Assembly (NCBI RefSeq): GCF_030272615.1 | Contig: NC_081408.1 | Span: 623,098,383-623,162,382, forward strand | Length of the DNA: 64,000 bases | Direction of reading: 5' to 3' | Source of the DNA: Cryptomeria japonica | Taxonomy: Eukaryota > Streptophyta > Pinopsida > Cupressales > Cupressaceae | Shown: positions 1 through 10,307 of the stretch, piece by piece | Layout: each line of letters starts with the position of its first letter | Numbering within the stretch: the first letter of the stretch is position 1 | Program-made: the position numbers and the translations under genes | Notes under the pieces: generated by a model | Database searches by the model: none | The model's input: the letters and a program-made list of their open reading frames with translations, nothing else | Told to the model about the DNA's origin: nothing

Positions 1-136
1 ACCTTACTCCATTACGTTTCGCTATAATTATTTAATTAATTAAATTGCATTTAATTTTATTTTTTTAAAATTAGCTAAAATACTTTCTCCTAAAATTAAG
101 TTATTTATTTCATTTTATTTTATTTTCTTAAAAAGG

Positions 137-1177
137 ATGCCTCCAACTACGCGACAAGCTCGCAAACGTGGTAGAGGCCCTAGGCGTGCACGCATGGCAT
201 GCGAAGAGGTCATTAGGGAGGAATCGGTTCAGGAAGTGAACCCAGCAGCTCCTCCCGAGCAATCAGTTGACCCAAACCGAGACATCTTGGTAGCTCTTCA
301 GAACCTGATTGGACTAGTACAGGATAGGCTTCCAGCAGTAGATCACAATGTTGAGAACCAGAACTCAGGAAGTCATAGAACAGTAGAACGGGAACAGAGT
401 AGGAGTCCACCTCCTAATCCCGTAGAAAGTCAGGTTGTGCATGAGCCCGAACCCATTCACCTACCAGCACCACCTCCAGCCGTAGCACCAGTGTATATTG
501 AGAGGGCACGTAGAGATCCAGGGGATCTAATCAGAGAGGTTATGCATCTTCAGCCACCATCATTTGGGGGATCTACCGACGGGGTAGAGGCAGAGGCATG
601 GCTTTTAAGCCTAGATAGGTGCTTTGCATTGCGCTCTTATGAGAGCAATCTAAAAGCACGTGCAACAGTTCACCTATTGCGAGGAACAGCCTCCACATGG
701 TGGAGACAGGAAGAATATAAGTGTGGCTTAGAGATAGAGACCCTCACTTGGGAGATTTTCACAGAGAGATTCAGGGAGAGGTATTTATCAGAACATTTCA
801 GACAGCGTAGGGTGGATGAGTTTCATGACCTCCAGCAGAAGGGTCTTACAGTGACACAGTACGAGAACAAGTTCTTTGAACTTTTACCTTATGTAGACTA
901 CCTGAAAGATGAAAAGCTTCTCGTCAATCGATTTATCAGAGGATTGAATTCCGACATAGCAAGACCAGTGAGAATGGCCGCTCCAGGGAGCCTCCGGGTT
1001 GCCGTGGAAAAGGCTTTGATAGCCAAGGAGATTCAGGCCAGACCACATGACTCGAAGGATCGGTTTCAGAACCGTAACCCTTCACCGCAGACTTATGGGT
1101 TTCAGAAACCCCATTGGAAAGGTAACAACAGGCACTCATCAGGGTTCTCCAAACCCCCTCCTCCACAACAGTCATAG
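137..1177 (+). pseudogene. gag: Gag of chromovirus element E (first block)
   Basis: 346 codons from the ATG at 137. The N-terminus is basic and Arg/Lys-rich, followed by a proline-rich linker and then the retrotransposon-gag fold (about residues 135-275), including the WLLSLDRCF, TWWRQEE and FRERYL stretches typical of plant gypsy Gag. In an active copy the frame would run on through a Gln-rich linker into the zinc knuckle; here TAG stops at 1175 and 1190 end it. Both stops are compatible with CAG to TAG change. The structural protein would form the cytoplasmic particle that packages element RNA. Confidence 0.88.
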
Positions 1178-1735
1178 CAAAACCAGAGGTAGAGGCCTCC
1201 ACAGAATCAACAGGGCACAAAGCCCAAGCAGTGGCAGTCACAGGGTCAGAGGCGAGATCAAAGATCTCAGGCTCCTTACACACCTCCGGCTAGGACTCAG
1301 CAGTCCTCTAGAGGTGGGTACAGTGGTTCTAGTAGAACAGGGGGACAGTCTTTCTCCAGACCACAGGGAGTGCAGTTTCAGGCATGAGGCGCTTGCTTCA
1401 CATGTGGAGCCATGGGACACATGGCGAGAGAGTGTCCTCAGGGTCAGATGGCAGGGAATCAGAGGATGGCAGCATCAGAGCCGACAGTTGGGGACATGGG
1501 CAAGTCCCACAGAGTCTTCGCAGCGGTTGACAACTGCCAGGCAGAGCATCAGGCCACGGTTATTGAGGTAGCAGGTATGATCAGAGGTAGCAGTGTATCT
1601 ATATTATTTGATTCAGGAGCTACTGATTCTTTTATATCTTCATTGGTTGTGGAGCATTGCGGGCTAGTGGCAATTAGGCAAGAGGTCAGTTGGGAAGTGG
1701 AATTAGCTTTAGGGGCTAGAATGTCAGTGGAATAA
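1178..1735 (+). pseudogene. Gag zinc knuckle and aspartic protease of element E
   Basis: Same frame as gag. A Gln/Pro-rich linker is followed by a TGA at 1385, a CCHC knuckle (Cys codons 1394, 1403 and 1433; His 1418) and the pepsin-like protease with active-site DSG at 1610-1618 in the context FDSGATDSFIS. The block ends at a TAA at 1733; the frame then continues with typical protease C-terminal sequence (GMDWL) near 1829. In a working element the protease cuts Gag-Pol into its parts. The nonsense codons show this copy is dead. Confidence 0.85.
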
Positions 1736-1828
1736 GAGGTTAAGGGATGTCAGCTTCAGATTGGTAATACCACCACCTTAGTAGACCTTAGAGTTACACC
1801 ACTCGGATCATATGGCATCGTACTTGGC

Positions 1829-3742
1829 ATGGATTGGCTTTATGCCCACAGAGCCAAGATGGATTGTCGCCTGAAAAGGATCGAGTGTGAGGATGATCAT
1901 GGCTCTCCTATAGTGATCACTGGAATTCAGAGACCCGTGTCTCTTCGTATGATCTCCGCCATGCAGCTTAAGCGGAGCATGCGAAAGGGATGTCAGTTAT
2001 TTGCCATCACCATTAGTGATAGAGAAGAAGAAGAGGAAAAAGAACCATCTATTGACGACCATCCTATCCTTAGAGAATTTTCAGATGTATTTCCTTCAGG
2101 GTTACCTGGTATGCCGCCCCGTAGAGAGATTGATTTTCATATAGACCTTGTTCCAGGAGCCGAACCAATTTCAAGAGCACCATATAGAATGACCACAAAT
2201 GAGCTTAATGAGCTCAAGATTCAGCTTGAGGAACTCCTAGAGAAGGGCCACATTCGCCCTAGTGTATCCCCTTGGGGTGCACCAGTCATCTTCGTGAAGA
2301 AGAAGGATGGATCTCTCTGATTATGCATGGACTACCGTCAGTTGAACAAAGTAACCATCAAGAACCGATATCCATTGCCCAGGATCGACGATTTGTTTGA
2401 CCAACTTCAAGGTGCCAAAGTATTTTCCAAGATTGATCTAAAGTCAGGGTACCATCAGTTGAGGATAGTGGAAAGTGATATCCACAAGACCGCATTTTGC
2501 ACTAGATATGGCCACTATGAGTTCACCGTGGTTCCATTCGGTCTTACGAATGCTCCAACAGTTTTTATGAGTCTCATGAATGGAGTATTCCGCACATTTC
2601 TCAACCACTTTGTGATTGTGTTTCTCAACGAAATTTTGATATATTCACGAAATGAGGAGGAACATGAGGAACACTTGAGACAGGTTTTACAGTGTTTGAG
2701 GGAAAATCAGTTGTATGGCAGTTTGTCGAAGTGTGCTTTCTTTAGAACTGAGATCAAGTACCTTGGTCATGTTATATCCGGTGATGGGATCTCAGTAGAC
2801 CCATCAAAGATCAGAGCCATTATGGATTGGCCAGCACCTACCAGTGTGACAGAGGTCAGGAGCTTCATGGGCTTAGCAGGTTATTACCGACGTTTTGTTG
2901 AGGGATTCTCTAGAGTTGCTCATCCTATCACTTCTCTTCAGCGCAAAGGGAAGAAGTTTGAGTGGACGGAGAAGTGCGAGAAGGCCTTTCAGGAACTTAA
3001 AAAGGCACTTACCACCGCACCTATCCTTGTAGTACCAGATCCATCAGCTGATTTCATGGTTTGCACAGATGCTTCCCTAGAGGGTTTAGGAGCAGTACTT
3101 ATGCAGAATGGTAGAGCTATAGCTTTTGAGTCTAGGAAACTCAAGACTCACGAGCTTAATTACCCTACTCATGACCTTGAGCTTGCAGTCGTAGTACATG
3201 CACTTGTGAGATGGAGACATTTCCTTTTGGGTCATCACTTTGAGTTGCACTCAGACCATCAGAGCCTTCAGTACATATTCACTCAGCCGAATCTTAATGC
3301 ACGACAGAGGAGATGGATGGAATTCTTGTGTGAGTATGATTTTGACGTTCCCTACATCAAAGGGAAAGAAAATGTAGTTGCAGATGCTTTGAGTAGGAGA
3401 CGTCATGAGGTATACACCATGTCTATGAGCACGGATTTGAGAGATCGGATCATGCAGCGATTGCCAGAGGACAAATGGTATTTAGAGGTTTGCGAGGCTA
3501 TTCGATCTCAGGAAACTTTAGAAGGGAAATATGTGGATTATTCCTTAGAGTCCGATGGTTTATTACGCCATAGAGGGCGCATCTATGTACCTTCTTCCGG
3601 GGGATTGCGGGAGTTCATTATCACAGAGGCTCATAGAGCTCCTTACGCAGTGCATCCCAGGGTCAAGAAGTTGCATGCAGACTTGAGAGTACTATACCAT
3701 TGGCCAGGAATGCGACAGCTTATTGCCGAGTTGGTAGCCTGA
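1829..3742 (+). pseudogene. pol: Reverse transcriptase and RNase H of element E
   Basis: Conserved RT blocks are visible: [40 protein letters not shown], and the palm motif. The palm normally reads F(L/V)DD but here reads FLNE (codons 2627-2632), so both catalytic aspartates are lost. RNase H follows ([13 protein letters not shown] near 3064; HSDHQSL; DALSRR). A TGA at 2318 and another at 3740 interrupt the frame. Known role of the family: copying element RNA into DNA. This copy could not do so even without the stops. Confidence 0.92.
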
Positions 3743-4903
3743 TGCCTTGAGTGTCAGAGAGTCAAGGCGGAGCACCGCCATCCAGGTGGGTTGCTCCAAT
3801 CTCATGCTATACCAGAGTGGAAGTGGGACACTATGTCCATGGACTTTATCATTGGTCTCCCTATGTCATCCTGCCGCCATGATGCCATCTTGGTGATGGT
3901 TGACAAGTTGACCAAAGTGGCTCACTTTTCACCAGTTCGTACCACCTTCATAGCACCAGCAGTAGCACAGGTGTTTTTGCGAGACATTGTCAGACTTCAT
4001 GGTGTTCCACATAAGATCATTTCCGATAGGGATCCCCTCTTCACTTCTTCTTTTTGGAAGGCATTACAGGCAGCTATGGGTACCAAACTCAATTTCAGTA
4101 CAGCCTATCATCCGGAGACGGATGGCCAGACAGAGAGAGTTAATCAGGTGTTAGAGGATATGCTTCGCATGTATGTCATGGATCACCAGACCCGATGGGA
4201 AGAGTATCTTCCCTTAGTGGAGTTTGCCTATAACAATGGGCATCACACGTCCTTGGGGATGCCACCCTATCAGGCATTATATGGCAGGCCTTGTAGGACA
4301 CCATTGAGTTGGGACCGCATAGAGGACAAAGTTGCTATTGGTCCAGAGATAGTTCGGGATATGGAGCAGCAGGTGGATTTGATTAGGCAGCGTCTTAGAG
4401 AGGCACAGGATAGACAAAAGAAATATGCAGATGCAAAGAGGGTTGATCGTAGCTACTCAGTTGGAGACAGAGTCTTCTTGAGAGTGCGACCGCATAAGAG
4501 TCCAATCCGTTATGGAAAGGGTTCTAAGCTCGCACCTCGATTTGTAGGACCATTTGAGATCCTTGAGAGGATAGGGCCAGTTGCCTACCGTCTAGCATTG
4601 CCACCTAGCCTGTCACACATCCACGATGTGTTTCATGTATCAGTTTTGAGGAAGTATATCTATGATGAGTCTCATATTCTAGATTGGGATGCCTTGCAGG
4701 TGGAGTCAGACGGACAGCTAGCTTTGGAGCCCATTCGCATTTTGGCACGCCGGACGCTGAGCCTTCGAGGGCGAGAGCTGGACCAGGTTAGGGTCCAGTG
4801 GGATTGCTATGATGAGGTCACAGCCTCATGGGAGGATGCAACACTTATCAGATCACAGTACCCCCACCTTTTTGATAAACTCCAGGAGGAAGTTCATGCC
4901 TAG
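3743..4903 (+). pseudogene. Integrase with C-terminal chromodomain of element E
   Basis: The integrase zinc-binding HHCC region straddles the TGA at 3740. The catalytic core follows: DFI near 3841, SDRDP with the second Asp, and the TDGQTERVNQ block with the Glu. The C-terminus has the GPF(E/K)ILERIG and HDVFHVS motifs and then a chromodomain-like end (WDCYDEVTASWEDATLI, YPHLF), which in chromoviruses directs insertion to particular chromatin. The TAG stop at 4901 lies ten bases before the 3' LTR. The 370-codon stretch from 3791 is uninterrupted. Confidence 0.92.
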
Positions 4904-4913
4904 AGGGGGAGGG

Positions 4914-7620
4914 TGTGAGGCCCTACCCCAACTCAGTTTGACATTTTCAGTTATTTGCATATTGAGACTATAATGGATGCTTTATTTATTGCTTCATGGA
5001 CTTAGAACTTATATGATTCCATGATTTGGATCACACTGACATATATTGATGCTTTATTTCATGCATGATGATTATGAAACTTTAGATATGTTACTAGAAT
5101 AGAATTACCTTATGATGGTGAATGTCGTTATTGGAAATTTGTAGGATTTCATTTTGATGATAGAAAAATGATGCATATTTATGAATGGTTCAATTTTGGG
5201 AAATTATGTTAATTGCTTATGTGAAATTGAATTTGAAACAAATGAGATATTGAATTATTGTTGCCTAATGTATGAGTGTTTGATGTGCAATGGAATCCAT
5301 GTATTTGAATTATGTATAAATGTGATTATTTGGATTTACTAATGTGTTAATTGAGATGCGCAGGAAAATTATCCATGTGACCATAGAATTTATATGGAGA
5401 ACCAAGCCTAGACCAAAGTGCGTTTGTTAAGCCGGGAGTTGTCTATTTGGAGAGACAACACCCCTTTGTAATGTATTTTATTTGTGAAGTGTATAATGCT
5501 TGAGTGTTAAAATTAATTTATGTGTATATGTGTAATCCTACAAGAGACAAATTCCATGTGTGATTTTTATATTGTATTTTTATTGTGTCACTTGACACAT
5601 GTGCTGATTAGTGTCATTGATTTTGACTTGTCTCTTGGAGGGAGTTTTGTTTCTACCAAAGCCATTCAAAAAACATGAGTGTGGTCCCAAATTTGCCTTG
5701 GGTAGGGAGTCTTGGGAGTGGTCAATTCAAGTTTGACCCGTAGGTAAACTTCAGTTGGGTTTCCAAAGGGTTTAATGGACTCCTAGGGTTAGTTTTAGGG
5801 CTTTTCCAAAGGTCCAAAGGGTATACCTATGGGTTAGGGGTATTTTGAAACATGTGGCTTCTCCCATGTGACTATGTAGTCACTTCAAAAAGTGGTATTT
5901 CCAAGATGAACGAAAATTCAACTTAGAAGGTTCCTCCTAGGATAGACAACCTTCTCTTTTGATGTCAAACCCTCTTCCCCATCTTCTTCCACCTTTTCCC
6001 TTTCCAATTTTAGTAATGTGCAAGAGTTTGGGAAGGGCAACCAATGGGAACTCACACCTCACCCAAGGGGTTGGGAAGTGTGTGAGAGGCCTTCTTAGGC
6101 AAGAATTTGGAGACTTAGTGAGTAATCACCCACTCTCCATTCTTGGAGATTATGCTTGTTTTGAAAAAGTTAGTAGGAGATTAGCACTTTTGGTGGGAAT
6201 TTGGAGAAAGTTAGTGTGGAATTGGGCAGCTCATCCCCAACTAATTTTAGCAAACCTATTGGCAGAATAAGGTTGGTTACTTCTTACCTCCTCTTGTTAT
6301 GTTGTAAGTGTTAGTTTATGTTGTTTTGTAAAAGAAAAGAGTTGCTTGTAAAGAATGTGTTTTATGAAGTTTTTGTTGAAGTTAAGAATGTGTAGTTTTC
6401 TTTTCTATGTGTTTTGGTTTTGTGTTCTTGTTGTTTTGGGAGTGTCCAAGATCTCCTACTCTTGGGAGGGTAGGAAGATCTTGGGGTGGAAGGAGTATGA
6501 CAGCCATGGGTGAGAGGCTCTCCTTATGGAGATTGTTCTCAAGGGTGTCCTTGGTGACCCTTGATGCATAGCCTTGTGTATGCATTTGGGGGTCATAAGG
6601 GGAGTAAACATGGCCTTGAGCCTTTTGGGGGGGCATAAGGATTGTGGAAGTATTTGTTGCATTTGTATTGCCATGAGGTGGCTTGTGTTGTTTTTTTTGG
6701 CATGCATTCTCCCCATTGGTACTTGGTCCACTTCCACCCATGGAAGAGTCACCATGAAAGTGGTGAATGTGTAGCTTGGGAAGGGAAATTTGAATGTAAG
6801 TGTTTTCCTATGTTTGTGTAGAGTTTGCTTGTTTGTAACCTGTCTAGTGCTTGGTTCTCCAAGCTCGGGGGTGGCTTCTAGTAAGCCTAGGCTGGGAGGT
6901 GAGCTTCCCATGGTCATAAATGTGTTTTATTGCAGGTTGCATGGGAATGGGAAAAGAAGGTTTAAAAGACTATGTTGCTGTTTTGTGTTGCAGAAAAGTG
7001 TTTCAAGAAAAAAAAAGAAGGATAGATTCAATGTAGTAGATTGTATAAGAGAAGATAAGTGAGCATGTGTAGTATTAACTTTCAAGAAAGAGAAAGTGTT
7101 GTATAATATTCAAGTTACTATGTAGAGAAAAGAAAAAAAAACATTGTTGGGATTTCATCCCATTTGTATTCATGTTTATTTTGTATCCATATCTATTTTG
7201 TATTTACATTCTTCAATGAAAACACATGTTTTTCCCTACTTGGTAGTTTTGCAAAAGAAAATGAAAATGTTAGTTTGCATCTAGATTCTTAATGTTTTGT
7301 ATTAAAAAAAAAAGGGGAGAAATGTATGCACTTTTGAGAAAACTGAAATTTAAAGATTAGATGTTACCCATTTTCTTTAAGTTGAATATGCTGCTGTAAA
7401 TTTAGTTAAAAACAATCATTTATGTTCCATTATTTGCAAAAAATAAAATCTTAGTAGTTGTAATCTACCTCTTCCCAAGGGTATTGCATTTAGTCTTAGT
7501 AGATTTGCAAAAAATAAAAATAAAAAAATATATATGTTCTTTCCTCATTAATCTATCTGCAGTAAATATAGGAAGGGTCTTTCTGCGTTTAAAAGATTCC
7601 CAAAGAAGTTAAAATGGTAA
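4914..7620 (+). repeat. 3' LTR of element E (right end unresolved) and adjoining DNA
   Basis: The LTR begins TGTGAGGCCC immediately after the polypurine tract at 4902-4913. I cannot place its right end because the 5' LTR is outside the window. A 103-codon open stretch at 5959-6270 and others at 6574-7062 resemble no known protein and probably lie inside the LTR or its flank. No other gene is visible here. Confidence 0.6.
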
Positions 7621-7623
7621 TAT

Positions 7624-7627
<4 letters not shown>

Positions 7628-7660
<33 letters not shown>

Positions 7661-7775
7661 CTATTGTCTTTCAAAATCAGTTAAAACAAGAGAATACAGT
7701 GATGATTTCTCAGATCTAATATATTACTTAGTGAGGAAACTGATTAATCTCCTATCTAAGTCAACCAAACACAAA

Positions 7776-7820
<45 letters not shown>

Positions 7821-7881
7821 TTTGCTGGATATGAAACCTGTTTATTCCAAGTTTAACTGTGTTCTTTTGTTTCTGCCATAC

Positions 7882-7918
<37 letters not shown>
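7628..7918. repeat. Three AT-dinucleotide microsatellites
   Basis: Pure or nearly pure (AT)n tracts lie at about 7628-7659, 7780-7816 and 7884-7918, separated by ordinary AT-rich sequence. Apparent short ORFs rich in Tyr-Ile across them are artefacts of the repeat. Confidence 0.95.
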
Positions 7919-7919
<1 letters not shown>

Positions 7920-8069
7920 CTACATTTTAAAACAAAGGAATTTCTTACATTGCATTAACCCGAAAAAAAAATCATGTAAACCACATCATAAACTTTCGAG
8001 GTTATAAACCTCGTTTTAAATCACGCAGCAAAAAAAAAAAAAAAAACGTTTAAACAAAACAAAATAAAA

Positions 8070-8310
8070 CTGTGCATGTGTTGCGGGGGGGGGCGCGGCT
8101 CCCGGGCGGCGGCGGCGGTAGCCTGCGGCACCCGCAGACTGCGGGTGGCGTCGTCCGCAGCCTGCGGGAAGCCGCAGCCTGCGGCGGCGCCGACCGCAGC
8201 CAGCGGAGCCCTCCGCGCTGCCGGCCCACTCCTCCCCCGCTCCGCCAAACTCCCTCTCCACGCTGCGTAAAAGACAAAACACCTTCGGCCCGCTGCGTGC
8301 ATCTAAGGCT
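8070..8310. other. GC-rich island with CCGCAG/CTGCGG palindromes
   Basis: About 240 bp of very high GC in otherwise AT-rich DNA. It contains repeated inverted pairs of the form CCGCAGNCTGCGG (twice as CCGCAGCCTGCGG and once as CCGCAGACTGCGG). It is bounded by A-runs at 8031-8046 and 8369-8379. ORFs exist on both strands (for example 8016-8387 minus) but are low-complexity Arg/Ala/Pro readings of the GC bias with no recognisable domain. Function unknown; it could be a CpG-rich promoter-like island or part of an LTR. Confidence 0.6.
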
Positions 8311-9270
8311 GCTCCCTCCCCGACCCTAGGTCCCTTCGCACCATCCCACCTGCACACACCCACAATGTATAAAAAAAAAAATAACAAAGAAAAGTATGTT
8401 AGGGTTAGGTAGTAAGAAGTTCGAGTTAGGGTTAAGTTTAAGTAAAATAAAACAACCCTAGATAGGATTAGAAGGATTAGTTTATTGATTTCTTTAGAGA
8501 TGGTATTTTAAAAAAAGAGAGATTTAATTCCTATGTAGAAATGTCATCTTCATTTTTGTTTAGATTTATTAAGAGGGTCCATTAGTAAGAAATCTTATAC
8601 AAGATAAGAATGAAAATTAAACCAAGAGGTAATATTTAACCCCTTGAGCTAAGTTATATAAATACATTTTAGGAATTTTTCTTCAATGATGTTCATAATA
8701 AAATGGAAGAATTTTATAAAGATTATTAGATGATCATCAGTAAGAGGAAATCGTAATGAAATTTTATTTATTACTAAAATAAGACGATGATCTTGAACCT
8801 TGAGAACTTGTTTAACCCAGGTGAAATCATGTAGTAAATTAAATAATTAATATTATGACATCGACCCTCTAATTTTATTAAATTAGATAATGTTAATTCA
8901 TCGAAATAGCAGTAATGTTGAAGAATTAATTATGTTATAGATGAAGAGGCTATAACATCAATGTATTCTTGATACACCTCTACCTAGATGAATAATTATC
9001 GAGTCGGGTAATTATTTTAATGTTTATTTTGGTAGGAGATGATCTAATTAAATATTTTAAATTGTAACTGACATGAAAGGGGCATTTGAGCAAATTTATC
9101 CTCATAAAATTTATGCTTGATTTTAGGAGACATCGTAACAGTTTAGATCTAACCCAAAATGCATCATTTTATTTAAGATAAACGCACTTAGTTGATTATA
9201 TTAGTTAAGTAGGTCGTTAATTAGTTAAATATTTAAAAAAAAAATATTTCCGTTCGTGCCCAAAAGTTGG
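8311..9270. other. AT-rich stretch without recognisable gene
   Basis: No ORF, RNA gene or repeat boundary was recognised. Two TTAGGGTTA-type telobox motifs occur near 8398-8435. The sequence may be degraded retroelement DNA, including the lost 5' part of element C. Confidence 0.4.
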
Positions 9271-9483
9271 GCATGACATCAAGGATATAAACCTATAACC
9301 TTTAATGGATATTGCTACATTTCCAACATATATGGGCATAGAACAGTTGAATGCAGGTATGGAGAAAATAATCTGATACCTCACATAAATCAGATCTCTG
9401 GTGGTGATTGGCAAAGAAATTTTAATGACTAGAGAAATACTAATTGGAAAAGATCCCATGCTAACCGGTCTAGCCCCTATGAG

Positions 9484-9687
9484 ATGGAAAAGAAGTTGAA
9501 TATGATTTGCACAATCCGTCATAATTTTGGACATGTTGCTATGAATTACAAAAGAAGAATTGGTGGAGGAAATGCTAGACCCTGGAGAACATCTGGTATG
9601 GCATGTTATTATTGTCATCAACCGAGACACATTGCTAAGTTTTGCAGAGCAAAGATGATTCAACCGGTAAATCAATTTGCTGACTGA
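9484..9687 (+). pseudogene. Gag zinc-knuckle fragment of element C
   Basis: Short open stretch with a clear CCHC knuckle (C-YY-C-HQPR-H-IAKF-C) preceded by a decayed one, in which the pattern around HNFGHVAMN has lost cysteines. Two tandem knuckles are known in some plant retroelement Gags. The upstream sequence (9280-9483) looks like further Gag-linker sequence with stops. The block ends at a TGA at 9685. Confidence 0.65.
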
Positions 9688-10307
9688 AAAAGGGAAGAAG
9701 AAAGTTGATGTTGAGGAGAACAAGAATGAAATGAATAAAATCTAGAGAAAGAAGAGAAATGGGAAGCCATCAGAAGAGTCTCATTCTTCACATAGTGTGG
9801 AGAACCCCTCACTGGTTAACTAAGCTAGTTTTAAAGCTTAGGGGGAGCTAAATGTCAAATCTATTTCTGAGTCCCCTGAAGAACTATGCACTAAGATAAA
9901 TCTGCATATCTTGATGCATTATGATATTGTGAAGTGATTTTATGATCAAACCGGTAGATTTGATGTGATATGAGAATTGATAGTATGCTTTTCGGTCGAA
10001 TGGTGTTTTAGGGTTTATGTGTTTATACAATCGGAAAAAGCATTTAATGCGGTAGGTGTATAGAAAATAAAAGGAAGTTTTTGAATGTCATTTCTCACTT
10101 TGTAATCTTGAGAGCACTTGAAGAGTGAAGAAAGAAGAACAAGCTTGGGATTACAAGATTGGCAAAATTTTAACAAGTGATTTGAGGTGATTTGCGATCG
10201 ACAATCGGTGAAAGTACATTTTCGGTGTTGAAACCCTAGTTGCAGAGTCAATGAAAGGTATTTATTTGATAATCTGACTATCTATTTCTGAGTTTGGATC
10301 CTTTAAG

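Larger units (their letters stand above)
1..4913 (+). mobile_element. Ty3/gypsy chromovirus, internal region (element E)
   Basis: Internal part of an LTR retrotransposon in gypsy order: gag, CCHC knuckle, protease, reverse transcriptase, RNase H, integrase, chromodomain. The 5' LTR and primer-binding site lie left of the window; bases 1-136 are an AT-rich leader before the gag ATG. All coding blocks from 137 to 4903 share one frame. Six in-frame stops (1175, 1190, 1385, 1733, 2318, 3740) break it, with no frameshift. A polypurine tract (4902-4913) follows the pol stop and the 3' LTR begins at 4914. The C-terminal chromodomain points to the Tekay/Del-like chromovirus lineage; that assignment is by motif only. 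Confidence 0.92.

Noticed and set aside
7614-8007. Short ORFs rich in Tyr-Ile
   Set aside because: They are translations of AT microsatellites.
8016-8387. Arg/Ala/Pro-rich proteins from the GC island
   Set aside because: Open frames exist on both strands simply because GC-rich DNA lacks stops; there is no domain and no conserved start context.
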